From: Candidatus Epulonipiscium fishelsonii
GTDB taxonomy: Bacteria; Bacillota; Clostridia; Lachnospirales; Cellulosilyticaceae
Length of the DNA stretch: 64,000 bases
Direction: 5' to 3'
Assembly: GCA_001983455.1 (NCBI GenBank)
Contig: LJDB01000062.1
Coordinates: 18,532-82,531 of the forward strand
A model generated the notes under the pieces. The model worked only from the letters and a program-made list of their open reading frames with translations, was not told the DNA's origin and ran no database searches. The translations under genes were made by a program, and so were the position numbers. Shown here one piece after another: positions 8,980-19,240 of this stretch (position 1 is its first letter; each line of letters begins with the position of its first letter).

Positions 8980-10694
8980 TGTTTCAAAGTTTAATGAATA
9001 GAAAAAAATATGGTAAAGTTGATAATACACAAGCTCAATCTGAAGACGAGCACAAGAAAGTTGAAATTCCTGCTGGGATGTATGCTAAGTGTCCCCACTG
9101 TAAAAAAAGCATCTATATAAAAGATTTGGCAGACACATTTGGTGTCTGTACAAATTGTGAAGGATATTTTCCTATTGCTGCAAGAATAAGAATAAATAGT
9201 ATTGTTGATAAAGATAGTTTTATTGAGTTTGACAAAGATCTAGAAAGCAGAAATCCCTTAAATTTTAAAGACTATGGTCTTAAACTTGAAAGCTATATGG
9301 TCAGAACTAATGAAAAAGAAGCAGTTTTGACTGGTAGAGCAAAAATAAGCAATTTTGATTGCATGATTGCTGTTATGGACTCAAGGTTTATGATGGGTAG
9401 TATGGGAGAAGTAGTTGGTGAAAAAATTACTCGTGCAATTGAATATGCAACCGAAAACAAACTACCTATTATAATTTTTTGTGCTTCTGGTGGAGCCAGA
9501 ATGCAAGAAGGTATATTTTCCCTTATGCAAATGGCAAAAACTAGTGCCGCTTTAGCTAAACATGATGACGAAGGACTATTATATATTAGTGTTTTGACTA
9601 ATCCAACAACAGGAGGGGTTACTGCAAGCTTTGCCATGCTTGGTGATATAATTTTATCAGAACCACAAGCTTTAATTGGCTTTGCTGGTCCACGTGTTAT
9701 TGAACAAACAATTAAACAAAAACTTCCAAACGGGTTTCAAAAAGCAGAATTTTTGTTAGAACATGGAATGATTGATAAACTTGTTGAAAGAAAAGATTTA
9801 GCTAAAACTTTAGGTACTTTATTAAAATGGCATTTGGAACCCCGTGCTCAGTCACATCAAATTAATGAAAAGAATTATCTTAGTGAACAAGAAAAAGAAA
9901 GTTCCCCTTGGGAAAAAATTGCTATTGCAAGACAAATAGATAGACCAAGAAGTAGATTTTATATTGAGCATATGTTTGAAGAATTTATAGAGCTACATGG
10001 CGATAGAGCTTTTGCGGATGATAAGGCTATTATTGGCGGAATTGGAACAATTGGCGATAATGTTGTAACAATAATTGCTCAAAATAAAGGAAAAACTTCA
10101 AAAGAAAATATTGAATATAACTTTGGTATGCCACATCCAGAAGGATACAGAAAATCTTTTAGATTAATGAAACAAGCAGAAAAATTTCATAGACCAATTA
10201 TTTGCCTAATTGATACTCCTGGAGCATATTGTGGGCTTGGAGCTGAAGAGCGTGGCCAAGGTGAAGCAATCGCAAGAAATCTTATGGAAATGTCACGATT
10301 AAAAACACCAATTATAGCAGGTGTCATTGGAGAAGGTGGAAGCGGAGGAGCTTTAGCTTTGGGTGTAGCTGACTTTGTGTTCATGCAACAAAACACTACT
10401 TACTCTATTTTGTCACCAGAAGGATTTGCCAGTATTTTATGGAAAGACAGCAAGTTGGCTGAAAAAGCCTCTACTCTTATGAAGATAACGCCAACAGATC
10501 TTCTAAAATTTGGCATTATCGATGATATTATAAAAGAGCCTTCAGGTGGAGCACATAAAGACCCAGATCTTGCTGCTATGATTTTAAAAAATTATTTATT
10601 AGAAAAAATTCAAGAACTAGATACTTTGTCAGAAGATGAACTCGTTAAAAAGAGATATGAAAGATTTAGAAAATATGGAAATATAAACCAGTAG
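8979..10694 (+). CDS. accDA: Acetyl-CoA carboxylase carboxyltransferase, fused beta-alpha subunits
   Basis: 571 residues that join AccD and AccA in one chain. Residues about 25-55 hold the AccD zinc ribbon (CPHC and CTNC pairs), followed by the beta carboxyltransferase domain with a SGGARMQEG oxyanion loop. From about residue 300 (WEKIAIARQIDRP) the AccA domain starts, with GRGQGEA-like and GEGGSGGALAL loops. In most bacteria these are two genes forming an alpha2beta2 complex. There is no stop or frameshift at the junction. It transfers the carboxyl group from biotin to acetyl-CoA. Last gene of the operon; the stop codon lies inside the terminator stem. Confidence 0.93.
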   Translation: MFQSLMNRKKYGKVDNTQAQSEDEHKKVEIPAGMYAKCPHCKKSIYIKDLADTFGVCTNCEGYFPIAARIRINSIVDKDSFIEFDKDLESRNPLNFKDYGLKLESYMVRTNEKEAVLTGRAKISNFDCMIAVMDSRFMMGSMGEVVGEKITRAIEYATENKLPIIIFCASGGARMQEGIFSLMQMAKTSAALAKHDDEGLLYISVLTNPTTGGVTASFAMLGDIILSEPQALIGFAGPRVIEQTIKQKLPNGFQKAEFLLEHGMIDKLVERKDLAKTLGTLLKWHLEPRAQSHQINEKNYLSEQEKESSPWEKIAIARQIDRPRSRFYIEHMFEEFIELHGDRAFADDKAIIGGIGTIGDNVVTIIAQNKGKTSKENIEYNFGMPHPEGYRKSFRLMKQAEKFHRPIICLIDTPGAYCGLGAEERGQGEAIARNLMEMSRLKTPIIAGVIGEGGSGGALALGVADFVFMQQNTTYSILSPEGFASILWKDSKLAEKASTLMKITPTDLLKFGIIDDIIKEPSGGAHKDPDLAAMILKNYLLEKIQELDTLSEDELVKKRYERFRKYGNINQ

Positions 10695-10714
10695 AAACCT
10701 ACTGGTTTTTTTTT
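10687..10714 (+). terminator. Intrinsic terminator of the fatty-acid operon
   Basis: ACCAGTAG pairs with CTACTGGT around AAAC, followed by eight T's. The accDA stop TAG is in the left arm. The T-run reaches the stop codon of the convergent gene at 10713. Confidence 0.92.
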
Positions 10715-11918
10715 ACTTATTGAACTGAACCATTGGCAAACTAGTTTTGATATAGTTTCGCCTACCATATTTATCTTTGTGTGTTGCTAGGATTTGATCC
10801 ATAATTTCAGGGTTATCTTTCATCTTTTCAATTAGTGTCGGATCTACTCCTTGAGAAAATGGACAACTAGACATACAAATGCCACAATCTGTTCCAACTT
10901 TCATCCACATTTCCATACATGTTACTTCATTGTGTGGCCAAACAATCTCGCCCTCCAAAATTTGAGGCTCATTATTTGAACATATAGATTTTGAAGGACA
11001 GTTACGACTACAAATTCTACATCTTTTGCAAAATTCTGTCAATCCAAAGTCAATTCTTCCATCAGGTATAAGTTCCAAGTTAGTCAAAACCACACCCATT
11101 TTAAGTCTGTTCCCAAACTCCTTAGTAACAACCATGTTAGAACGTCCCATTTGACCAATTCCAGCATCCACTGCAATAGGCATTGTTGGAGTAATGTATC
11201 CAAAAAAATCATCCGTTTGAGCTTCATATCCTAGTGATTTAATATGTATTACAAGTTTTGATCCTATATCCATGCTTTCAGCATATCCTTTCATAGTAGC
11301 CAAAACCTGTTCTCCATGAGGTGCTCTATTGATACAATCTTTGTCTAGTTCTTGAGCAATTACAATTCCATACTTATATTTTGGTATTACTACTTCCCCA
11401 TCTTTTTTATCTCCAAATGATGAACTATGAGAATAGTAATGTTTTTTTTCTAGTTTTGCAACACCCACTAGGTCTGCCCCATAATATTTTGCTAAGTCTT
11501 TAATTTGTTGAGTGATTATATTTATATGTATATTTTGTTTGACTGGAGCAATATCCAACTTTATAGACTTTTTACGCATATCTCCTGCTTGTTTTATTAA
11601 GGTCTGACTAATTTGATTTCTAATTTTGTCTATCTCCTTATTACCTGTCTTAAAAGCAGGAACTCCTCCAGATTGCATATTTTTAACATAAGGTATTTTT
11701 CTTAGAATTTTTTCTAATTTTTGTAGTTTTTTAAGTTTTCTCAAGATCTTTTCAGGTATATTCATTTTCTTAGATATAATTCTGTATGCATTGGCTCTAA
11801 AGTTATCATCGATTTCCTTTAAGTCTGGTCTCCTTTCATAAAATTCCTTATAAGTCTTGCTGTCTTCAACCAACCCCATTCTATTAAATATTGTGTCTCT
11901 TTCGTCAAACTGCATCAT
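10713..11918 (-). CDS. Soluble reductive-dehalogenase-like 4Fe-4S protein
   Basis: 401 residues. The C-terminal half has two Cys clusters typical of two [4Fe-4S] centres: CKRCRICSRNCP and a CGICMSSCP set preceded by another Cys. The middle resembles the cobamide-binding region of RdhA and QueG-like proteins (VDAGIGQMGRSNMVVTKEFG). It lacks a Tat signal and any membrane anchor partner, so a respiratory role is unlikely; a cytoplasmic corrinoid or Fe-S reductase is the best guess. Residues 40-130 are Lys-rich and unassigned. Start ATG 11918 has AGGAGG upstream; the longer reading from 12023 begins inside a terminator and is rejected. Confidence 0.7.
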   Translation of the reverse strand: MMQFDERDTIFNRMGLVEDSKTYKEFYERRPDLKEIDDNFRANAYRIISKKMNIPEKILRKLKKLQKLEKILRKIPYVKNMQSGGVPAFKTGNKEIDKIRNQISQTLIKQAGDMRKKSIKLDIAPVKQNIHINIITQQIKDLAKYYGADLVGVAKLEKKHYYSHSSSFGDKKDGEVVIPKYKYGIVIAQELDKDCINRAPHGEQVLATMKGYAESMDIGSKLVIHIKSLGYEAQTDDFFGYITPTMPIAVDAGIGQMGRSNMVVTKEFGNRLKMGVVLTNLELIPDGRIDFGLTEFCKRCRICSRNCPSKSICSNNEPQILEGEIVWPHNEVTCMEMWMKVGTDCGICMSSCPFSQGVDPTLIEKMKDNPEIMDQILATHKDKYGRRNYIKTSLPMVQFNK

Positions 11919-11995
11919 AAAAAACCTCCTATAGTATAGACAAATTATAAATATATTATATTGTAAGTTTTCGAACAATATTCTAAAAATTAAAT

Positions 11996-12041
11996 ATAAA
12001 AAGAATAACACAGAGACATCCAACGTCTCTGTGTTATTCTT
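11996..12041 (-). terminator. Strong terminator after the SleC-like gene
   Basis: Positions 12001-12017 and 12025-12041 form a perfect 17-bp stem with a 7-nt loop. On the minus strand it is followed by TTTTTATATTT. It lies 10 bp after the stop of the gene ending at 12051. Confidence 0.9.
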
Positions 12042-12050
12042 TTAGATAAA

Positions 12051-13352
12051 TTATAGTAGTGCTCCTATTTTTGTAACAGCAACATAAATATTTGAAATTT
12101 TATACCAAGTAGCTTTGCCAATTTTTCCATCAGGTGTTAGATGAAATACCTCTTGAAAAACTTTGACTGCCTCTACTGTTTTTTCACCAAAAACGCCATC
12201 AGAAGGAACTTTTGGTATTAGCGGATAATTTCGAGAAATACGGTTTAATTGTTCTTGAATAGTTCTAACTGCTGGGCCTGATGAGCCAAGTTTTAACATT
12301 GATCCTGAAAAAGACTCAGGAATTCCTTGAACTTCAGGTGACTCAATTAGTTGAATATCATATCCATAGAAATATTTTAATATTTCTTCTGCACTAAGCC
12401 CGTCCTTACCAAGCTTCTGACTTCCCCATTGTGTCATCCAATTTGGACATGATACTTTAACTCCGTCACAATATTGAGTCAGTAAAGGTTGTTTTACTCC
12501 AGGACGTTTTACATATATGTTAAAAACTTCATCTACAACTTGTGAAACACTATTAAAAATGTCTCGACCATAGAAAAAGGCATGGTCATATGCAGTTGAG
12601 TTTGTAATAGTAAAGTTCTTGCCTTGATTACGGTACCATTCAGTGTAAACCCTATTTAAGGTAAATGAAACAATTGCAATAACATTAGCTTTTATAGTCT
12701 CTGTCGGCCAAGTTGGATAAATTTCAGAAGATGCCACATTCTTTATGTAATCTTTAAATTGTACGGTATAATTTGGTGCATCATTATTATTTGGAGAACC
12801 TTCATGCACTATAACAAATTCAGGTACTACAACTTTGTCTAGTACAATAAATCCAGAAGAAGCAGTGTCTTTTATTTCACTTTCGGGTATTTTAGGTGGA
12901 TAATTTCCATATAACTTTGCTGGACCAATAGAAATGTCTACGGTTTCATGGTGCAATTTAGGGACAGAAAAGCGAGATATCGCCATAGGTACAAGTGTAA
13001 TTGGCTGAATTGATTGTGTGTCAGCAAAGATTTGGACGCCCTCAACTATAACAGGTATATAGTTTGGAGCATATGCTTCAACTTGATAGACTGAATAAGG
13101 ACGATTTGCAACATTTGGATGTTGTGTAAATTCTTTTGCTGGACATTCTAAAGTTATAATAGGTGTTTGCCCAACTTCATTTGTATTAAATTCTCCAACA
13201 ATAACTTTCTCTCCATCAGTTGTAATAGAACTTATTGTAATTTTAACATCTTCCAAAGGAGTGGACGGACTAAAAAGTGGGTCAGCTGTAACTTCAACAA
13301 TTATTGTGCCAAAACTTTGTCTGCTAAACTTATTTATAATATATGGATTCAT
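12051..13352 (-). CDS. SleC-like spore-cortex-lytic enzyme
   Basis: 433 residues, near the 438 of Clostridium SleC. The N-terminal half is a beta-rich prepro-like region. Residues about 210-330 match the SpoIID/SleC lytic domain, with FTLNRVYTEWYRNQG and AYDHAF stretches and a Cys-containing TQYCDGV segment. Residues about 350-425 are a PG_binding_1 domain (GSSGPAVRTIQEQLN, DGVFGEKTVEAVKVFQ). SleC degrades cortex muramic-lactam peptidoglycan at germination. No signal peptide is evident, in line with forespore or mother-cell deposition. Paralogues with unclear roles exist, so SleC itself is not certain. AGGAGG precedes ATG 13352. Confidence 0.78.
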   Translation of the reverse strand: MNPYIINKFSRQSFGTIIVEVTADPLFSPSTPLEDVKITISSITTDGEKVIVGEFNTNEVGQTPIITLECPAKEFTQHPNVANRPYSVYQVEAYAPNYIPVIVEGVQIFADTQSIQPITLVPMAISRFSVPKLHHETVDISIGPAKLYGNYPPKIPESEIKDTASSGFIVLDKVVVPEFVIVHEGSPNNNDAPNYTVQFKDYIKNVASSEIYPTWPTETIKANVIAIVSFTLNRVYTEWYRNQGKNFTITNSTAYDHAFFYGRDIFNSVSQVVDEVFNIYVKRPGVKQPLLTQYCDGVKVSCPNWMTQWGSQKLGKDGLSAEEILKYFYGYDIQLIESPEVQGIPESFSGSMLKLGSSGPAVRTIQEQLNRISRNYPLIPKVPSDGVFGEKTVEAVKVFQEVFHLTPDGKIGKATWYKISNIYVAVTKIGALL

Positions 13353-13417
13353 AAAGAGCCTCCTAATGTTTTACGTACTTAAATATATGTTATTTATAAA
13401 TTGTCTTATGAATAAAT

Positions 13418-13449
13418 CTAGGGATGGATAATATGATTTCTATCCCTAG
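13418..13449 (-). terminator. Probable terminator of the chemoreceptor gene
   Basis: CTAGGGAT (13418-13425) pairs with ATCCCTAG (13442-13449), 40 bp after the stop at 13489 on the minus strand. The tail is AT-rich and not a clean T-run. Confidence 0.5.
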
Positions 13450-13488
13450 GTTTATCTATTTTGGATTTCCATGTCTACAATTATTTTA

Positions 13489-15636
13489 TTAATTATCAAT
13501 TTTAAAATAATTTATCATATTTTGTAGCGTTTCTGCTTGTGCTGCCAACTCTTGGCTTACAGCAGCACTTTCTTGTGAAGTTGCAGCTGTTGCTTCAATA
13601 AGATTTGATATTTTTTGAGTTCCATTAGTTAGGTCTTTTACACTTTCTTTTTGTAATTCTGTTGTTTTCAAAAGATCACTAGAAATTTCAGCATTTTTTT
13701 CTATTGTATCAACAATTTCATTTAGACTTTGAGCAGTCTTATTAGCCATATCTTGCCCTTGTTTCACATTTTCGATGCTTTTTTTAATTATCTGCTCTAT
13801 TTCTTTTACTGTTTCACTACTACGATTTGCTAAATCTCTGATTTCATTTGCAACAACAGCAAATCCTTTTCCACTTTCCCCTGCTCTAGCTGCTTCAATT
13901 GCGGCATTTAAAGCCAGTAGATTTGTTTGATCAGCAATGTTTTCAACAGTTTTAAGCACTGTAGAAATAGTGTGGCTTGAAGTACTAATTGCTTCCATAG
14001 ATACTAGCATTTCACTCATTGCTTCTGTACCTTGATTAGCTTTAGATTTTGCGTCAGAAGAAATTTTGTTTGTTTGTTCCATTTGAGAAATAGTACTATT
14101 AATATTTTGAGCAATTGTATCGGCTATAGTAGAAAACTCTTGGATTATATCAGTCTGCTCACCAGTCCCTACTGCAAGATCATTTGCTCCTTTTGCAATA
14201 TCTTCTGCACTAATATTTACTTCTTGTGAAGCTTGAGATATATTTGATAAAGTTTCATTCAATTTATTTCCAATCTCAACTAATGAGGTTTTAATTGGAG
14301 CATATGCCCCTGTAAAGTATTCTTGATTTTTAATATTCTTACTTGTAGTAAAATCTCCACTTGCCATACTAGATAAAATTCGTTCTATTTCAGATATAAT
14401 AACTTTCAAACAACTAGACATTTTTATAAATACATCAGCTAAAGTTCCAATTTCGTTATTACTATTAATATTTAGAGATATATTTAAGTCCCCTTCTGAT
14501 AAACTAGTTGCTGCTAATAATATTTGATCCATTGGTTTTAGTGCATTTGAAAGAACTTTTACTGTAACAAAAATTACAATCATTAATGCAATAATTGAAA
14601 CGATTATAATTGCTGAAATTAATTGTGTTAATGGGAAATATAGTTCTTTTTCTGTCACTTCAATATGTGCCCACCATGTTTTGTCAGCTGCTACTATTGG
14701 ATGTAAGTATCTTTCATGTTTTGTATTTTTAGGATCTATTGAATCATTGTTTTTTGTTGTAATAATAAAGGGATCGCCTTTTTCTGTTGCTTCTATCCAT
14801 TCCTCAATGTATTCTTCTTGAATAAAATCGGCAACAGTTGAACCAATATTATTCATATCTTCAGAATCATAAATAATTCTCATATCATCACTTAGGATTG
14901 CTGAAAATAGTGTCTCATATTTAGACTCTGTAAAACGTGTTTTTTCAAAGCTTTCCAAAAGTACATCCATAACTATTACACCTTTTACTTCATTTTGATA
15001 TATTATTGGGTAAGATATGTAAATTACTAGTTCATCTCGTAAACTAATCATTGGATCAGTTATGTGTGGTTTTTTTGTATTTAATGTAACACTGTAATAT
15101 TCTTGACTTGCATAGTCATCATAATTGTTGATTTTAAGAAACGTATTGTTTTCAGCATTTTCAGAATAAACCTCTATCCCATAAACTTTTCTCAAAGGAT
15201 CAAATGCATATGGCTCAAAATATATTCCCAATGAAGCAACATCTGGATTACTTCCAACTGCCGACCAGGCTGTGTTTAACATATAATTCTCCATCTCTAC
15301 ATTTCCATTCGACATAAGAGAATCATATACAACACTTGGTCTTGCTGTTGGATCAATTGAGCCGTCCTCTAAACGTACACTTGTTAATTGACTATATTGA
15401 TTTTCAGAATATGATTGTAAATCTGACACTACCGACAACGTTTTGTCAATAATATTTTGTACTTTAGTGGCGTTAAATTCAGCTTTAGTAGTAAAAATAG
15501 TAGAAATATTGTTTTTAGTACTACTTGAAACTTGTAATGCAACTAGTAAAGTTACAACTGTTAAAATGATTGTGACTACTCCTCCAATAATAGTTGCTAA
15601 TTTTGTTACCAAATTAGCATTTTTAAATTTGTCCAT
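13489..15636 (-). CDS. Methyl-accepting chemotaxis protein with dCache sensor
   Basis: 715 residues. First membrane helix near residues 10-32, then an extracellular dCache-type sensor (the IGIYFEP-like and [14 protein letters not shown] segments), second helix near 340-362, a HAMP domain, and a cytoplasmic signalling rod. The hairpin tip that contacts CheA/CheW is intact: [21 protein letters not shown] and [16 protein letters not shown]. The ligand cannot be read from the sequence. No che genes are nearby, so it must work with a kinase encoded elsewhere. GGAAG precedes ATG 15636. The C-terminal end has no CheR-binding pentapeptide that I can recognise. Confidence 0.93.
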   Translation of the reverse strand: MDKFKNANLVTKLATIIGGVVTIILTVVTLLVALQVSSSTKNNISTIFTTKAEFNATKVQNIIDKTLSVVSDLQSYSENQYSQLTSVRLEDGSIDPTARPSVVYDSLMSNGNVEMENYMLNTAWSAVGSNPDVASLGIYFEPYAFDPLRKVYGIEVYSENAENNTFLKINNYDDYASQEYYSVTLNTKKPHITDPMISLRDELVIYISYPIIYQNEVKGVIVMDVLLESFEKTRFTESKYETLFSAILSDDMRIIYDSEDMNNIGSTVADFIQEEYIEEWIEATEKGDPFIITTKNNDSIDPKNTKHERYLHPIVAADKTWWAHIEVTEKELYFPLTQLISAIIIVSIIALMIVIFVTVKVLSNALKPMDQILLAATSLSEGDLNISLNINSNNEIGTLADVFIKMSSCLKVIISEIERILSSMASGDFTTSKNIKNQEYFTGAYAPIKTSLVEIGNKLNETLSNISQASQEVNISAEDIAKGANDLAVGTGEQTDIIQEFSTIADTIAQNINSTISQMEQTNKISSDAKSKANQGTEAMSEMLVSMEAISTSSHTISTVLKTVENIADQTNLLALNAAIEAARAGESGKGFAVVANEIRDLANRSSETVKEIEQIIKKSIENVKQGQDMANKTAQSLNEIVDTIEKNAEISSDLLKTTELQKESVKDLTNGTQKISNLIEATAATSQESAAVSQELAAQAETLQNMINYFKIDN

Positions 15637-15877
15637 ACTTATACTTCCTTTCTCGTGAAATTTTAAACCATAATGTAATTGTAATATATATGTATTACTT
15701 TTTCAATACTTTCAACTAATTATAATTATTTTTAGCACTTTATCATATTCAATCTGTCAATAAATAAGCTTTATTTAATTTTCATTTATATAAATTTAGA
15801 TGTATTTTTATGCAGAAGCACAGTGTATATAAAGTTGTACGTAAAGACACTCATATGCTCCTGATCAAATGTAAATA

Positions 15878-16462
15878 TCATTGTATTTTCAATATTGCTT
15901 GGTATTCTTCTGGAGTATTTATATTTATTAAATTCTTTAAATTTAATGGTGTGGTTTCAATATTAATAATATTAGCGTTTTCCATCAATGTATAAAGTCG
16001 ATAGTTTTGGCTTAAAATTTGGGCTTCTATTTTAGGAATTAAACTAGTAGAATATATTCCAGCAGTTGGGAAAAGTCTACCTTTGTTATCAGACAAGATA
16101 GTGCAGTCTGTCTCAGCATCTATGTGGTTATATAAATACTGCACAATATCAGCTGAGATAAATGGCATATCGCATCCAACAACAAATACATACTTATAAG
16201 GAATTCTATTTAAACTACTATATATTCCTCCAATAGGTCCAATATTGTTATAAACGTCTTCTAATACGGGATAAGAAATGTCTTTGACAATGGAGGCATC
16301 ATTTACAGAAATATATATTGGGGCAAGTTGACCTATGTTTGATATAATCGTTTGAAGAAAAGAAGTATTGTTAATGTTTAAAAAAGCTTTATGCTGTCCT
16401 TTCATACGTTTGTTTTGCCCTCCCATTAAAATGAGTATAGCTAAATCTTTTAATTTATCCAT
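15878..16462 (-). CDS. mobA: MobA-like molybdenum cofactor guanylyltransferase
   Basis: 194 residues. The nucleotide-binding start AILILMGGQNKRMKGQHKAF is the MobA signature (LxGGxSxRMGxxK) with an N in place of S. VVGCDMPFIS is the second motif with the metal-binding Asp. It attaches GMP to molybdopterin. Start ATG 16462 has AAAGGAG upstream; the reading from 16501 lacks a site. No other Mo-cofactor genes are in the window. Divergent from the DUF1638 gene. Some MobA-like nucleotidyltransferases act elsewhere, so the assignment is by family. Confidence 0.8.
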   Translation of the reverse strand: MDKLKDLAILILMGGQNKRMKGQHKAFLNINNTSFLQTIISNIGQLAPIYISVNDASIVKDISYPVLEDVYNNIGPIGGIYSSLNRIPYKYVFVVGCDMPFISADIVQYLYNHIDAETDCTILSDNKGRLFPTAGIYSTSLIPKIEAQILSQNYRLYTLMENANIINIETTPLNLKNLININTPEEYQAILKIQ

Positions 16463-16658
16463 TTTGGTAGCTCCTTTAAGTTTTCTAATAGTATAGTCCA
16501 CTAAAATTGAATTAATACATATTTTTTATAGTAAAAAAAGAAAAAATACCATTAATTTCTTCCTGTTTAGTTATGAATATTAAACTAAAACATAGAATAC
16601 AATACTTTATAATAGTGTTAAACAACTATTCAAATACATTTAAAGGAGAAGTATTAAT

Positions 16659-17411
16659 ATGAGATTAGCATTTGTGGGATGCTCTATATTTTCAAGAGAA
16701 ATTGGATATTCTATTAGTAAAAGTAAAAATCTAGTACATTCATTTTTTTTGGAGCAAGGTTTACACAACACTCCAGATATTTTACGTCAAACTATTCAAG
16801 ATACTATAAACAAAATTGAAGAAATTGATAAAAAAGAGAAATCCAGTCATGGTGAAAAAAGAAGAGGATATGATGCCATAATAATTGGATATGGATTATG
16901 TTCCAATGGAGTGGTTGGACTTACATCAAGCAGATTGCCTATTGTTATTCCTCGTTGTGATGACTGTATGGCTTTATTTCTGGGCTCACAAGAAAAATAT
17001 TTAGATTTATTTCAAAATTCATCAGGAATATATTGGTATTCTAAACCGTGGATGGAAAATGGAGTAATGCCATGCAAAGAATATTTTCAGAAGCTATATG
17101 AGCATTATTTGCAAGAATACGAAGATGAAGATACTGCACAATATTTAGTGGAACAAGAGTCAGGGTATATAACTCAATATAGTAATTTATATTTTATAAA
17201 GTCTAGTATTTACGAAGATGAACAAGAGGCGGAGACAGCAAAACAAATAGCCAAAGAATTTGAATGGGAATATAATGAAGCACCATCTTCTATGGCGTTT
17301 ATAAGTAGTTTAGTAGAAGGAGATTGGGACGATAGATTTTTAGTATGTAATCCAGGTCAAAAAGTAGCACCTGAATATACTGGACTAAAAATAAAAGCAG
17401 AAAATGTTTAA
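16659..17411 (+). CDS. DUF1638 protein
   Basis: 250 residues of the DUF1638 family. The core YGLCSNGVVGL and VIPRCDDCMALFLGS carries conserved Cys residues typical of the family; proteins of this type are often found with corrinoid and methyltransferase genes, but none is next to this one. Function is not established. A good AAGGAG site lies before ATG 16659 and a TATAAT (16608-16613) upstream could be its -10. The protein is soluble, acidic at its C-terminal half, with several Trp residues there. The reductive-dehalogenase-like corrinoid-type protein at 10.7 kb is the only possible functional relative nearby (inference). Confidence 0.75.
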   Translation: MRLAFVGCSIFSREIGYSISKSKNLVHSFFLEQGLHNTPDILRQTIQDTINKIEEIDKKEKSSHGEKRRGYDAIIIGYGLCSNGVVGLTSSRLPIVIPRCDDCMALFLGSQEKYLDLFQNSSGIYWYSKPWMENGVMPCKEYFQKLYEHYLQEYEDEDTAQYLVEQESGYITQYSNLYFIKSSIYEDEQEAETAKQIAKEFEWEYNEAPSSMAFISSLVEGDWDDRFLVCNPGQKVAPEYTGLKIKAENV

Positions 17412-17464
17412 TATTGTTAAGGGGTGCATTGGCATCTACCTCTGTACTCCCTATTATAAATATA

Positions 17465-17490
17465 GATAGGTTTTTAAATAAATACCTATC
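17465..17490. terminator. Hairpin between convergent DUF1638 and ribH genes
   Basis: GATAGG (17465-17470) and CCTATC close a loop containing TTTTTAAATAAATA. It lies in the 134-bp gap between convergent gene ends. It may stop transcription from either side, but the stem is short. Confidence 0.4.
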
Positions 17491-17545
17491 CTTGAAATAT
17501 TGCACTTATACAACATTTTATCGTAATCAAATATAATATTAGCCA

Positions 17546-18013
17546 TTATTTTTCAATTTCACGAATCAAATTCACCATTTCTATCGCACCACAAGCAACA
17601 TCATATCCTTTATTACCAGCTTTTGTACCTGCACGCTCGATAGCTTGTTCAATGTTTTCAGTAGTTAATACGCCGAACATTACAGGGATTTCACTATTCA
17701 TAGATACAGTTGCAATGCCTTTCGCCACTTCGTTACACACATAATCATAATGTGTAGTACTACCACGAATTACTGCACCTAAACAAATAACTGTATCATA
17801 TTTTTTGCTGTTTGCCATTTTCTGTGCAATAAGTGGGATTTCGTAAGCACCTGGAACCCATGCAATTTCAATATCATTCTCATTTACTTCGTGTCTTTTC
17901 AGTGCATCTACTGCACCTCCAAGTAGCTTTGAAGTTATAAATTCATTAAATCTCGCAACTACAATTCCTACTTTGATGTCTTTTGATACTAAATTTCCTT
18001 CGTAAGTTTTCAT
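17546..18013 (-). CDS. ribH: 6,7-dimethyl-8-ribityllumazine synthase
   Basis: 155 residues. It condenses 5-amino-6-ribitylamino-uracil with dihydroxybutanone phosphate to give lumazine, the substrate of riboflavin synthase. Motifs: [31 protein letters not shown] and the catalytic-region His in [17 protein letters not shown] follows. The family forms 60-mer capsids or pentamers. Last gene of the rib operon, 15 bp after ribBA. Confidence 0.96.
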   Translation of the reverse strand: MKTYEGNLVSKDIKVGIVVARFNEFITSKLLGGAVDALKRHEVNENDIEIAWVPGAYEIPLIAQKMANSKKYDTVICLGAVIRGSTTHYDYVCNEVAKGIATVSMNSEIPVMFGVLTTENIEQAIERAGTKAGNKGYDVACGAIEMVNLIREIEK

Positions 18014-18028
18014 TTTAAAATTCTCCTC

Positions 18029-19231
18029 TTATTTAATATTTAGGTAATGACCCATTTTATCTTGTTTTGTTTTTTGATAATTTTTGTTGTGAATGCCATA
18101 TTCAATCTCTATAGGCACTCGTTTCGTGATTTCTAAACCAAAATCTTCAAGTTGATAGACTTTATCTGGATTATTTGTTAAAAGCTGGATTGATTTTACA
18201 CCTAAGTCCTTTAAAATTTGACAGCCGATGAAATATTCTCTATCATCTTCGCCAAATCCTAAAGCAAGATTTGCCTCAATGGTATCCATTCCTTGTTCTT
18301 GCAATTCGTATGCTTTTAACTTGTTAAGCAGCCCAATTCCACGACCTTCTTGACGCATATAAAGTAAAATGCCACGACCTTGTTTTTCAATTTCTGCCAT
18401 AGCATTAGCAAGTTGGTCTCCACAATCACATTTTTCAGAGTGGAATACATCACCAGTTAAACACTCTGAATGTACACGTATCAAAACATCTTTGCCATCA
18501 GAAATATCACCTTTAACAAGTGCCACATGGTGTTCACCATTTAACGTATTTTCATATCCATACGCCGTAAACTCGCCAAATTTTGTGGGAAGTTTTGGTT
18601 TTGCTACAAGTTTTACTACTTTATCAAATCGTTTGCGATATTCTTGTAACGCTTTGATTGTTATGAATTTCATATCATGTTTGATAGCAAATTCCATAAG
18701 CTGTGGAGTTTTCATCATAGTTCCATCATCTGCCATTATTTCGCAACAAAGACCACTTTCGTGAAGTCCTGCAAGTTTCATTAAGTCAACAGTTGCTTCT
18801 GTATGACCATTTCTTTCAAGTACACCATTTTTCTTAGCTACCAATGGGAACATATGACCTGGTCGTCTAAAGTCCTCAGCCTTTGCGTTGGCATCTAAAA
18901 CTTTTAATGCAGTCAAACTTCTTTCAGCAGCAGAAATACCTGTGGTTGTATCTATATGGTCTATTGATACTGTGAACGCAGTTTCATGGTTATCTGTATT
19001 TTGGCTTACCATTTGTGGAAATTTAAGTTTACTTGCAAGTTCTATACTCATTGGCATACAAATTAAACCTTTACCATGTATAGCCATAAAGTTGATATTT
19101 TCTGTTGTTGCAAATTCAGTCGCACAAACAAAATCCCCCTCGTTTTCTCTATCCTCATCATCTGTAACTAAGATAATTTTGCCTTGTCTTAAATCTTCTA
19201 AGGCTTCTTCTACTGTATTGTATTTAAACAT
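18029..19231 (-). CDS. ribBA: Bifunctional DHBP synthase / GTP cyclohydrolase II
   Basis: 400 residues. The N-terminal half (1-200) is 3,4-dihydroxy-2-butanone 4-phosphate synthase with [12 protein letters not shown] and the GHTEATVDL segment. The C-terminal half (205-400) is GTP cyclohydrolase II with the zinc-binding [24 protein letters not shown] cluster and RQEGRGIGL. It supplies both substrates for the lumazine branch. Located between ribE and ribH; the ribosome site AGGAGGT precedes ATG 19231. Standard length. Confidence 0.96.
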   Translation of the reverse strand: MFKYNTVEEALEDLRQGKIILVTDDEDRENEGDFVCATEFATTENINFMAIHGKGLICMPMSIELASKLKFPQMVSQNTDNHETAFTVSIDHIDTTTGISAAERSLTALKVLDANAKAEDFRRPGHMFPLVAKKNGVLERNGHTEATVDLMKLAGLHESGLCCEIMADDGTMMKTPQLMEFAIKHDMKFITIKALQEYRKRFDKVVKLVAKPKLPTKFGEFTAYGYENTLNGEHHVALVKGDISDGKDVLIRVHSECLTGDVFHSEKCDCGDQLANAMAEIEKQGRGILLYMRQEGRGIGLLNKLKAYELQEQGMDTIEANLALGFGEDDREYFIGCQILKDLGVKSIQLLTNNPDKVYQLEDFGLEITKRVPIEIEYGIHNKNYQKTKQDKMGHYLNIK

Positions 19232-19240
19232 TTTTACCTC

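Noticed and set aside
11918..12023. Longer N-terminus of the RdhA-like gene
   Set aside because: It begins inside the terminator stem of the previous gene and has no ribosome site; AGGAGG points to 11918.
18369..18764. 131-codon plus-strand frame inside ribBA
   Set aside because: Antisense shadow of the conserved ribBA gene; no family resemblance.
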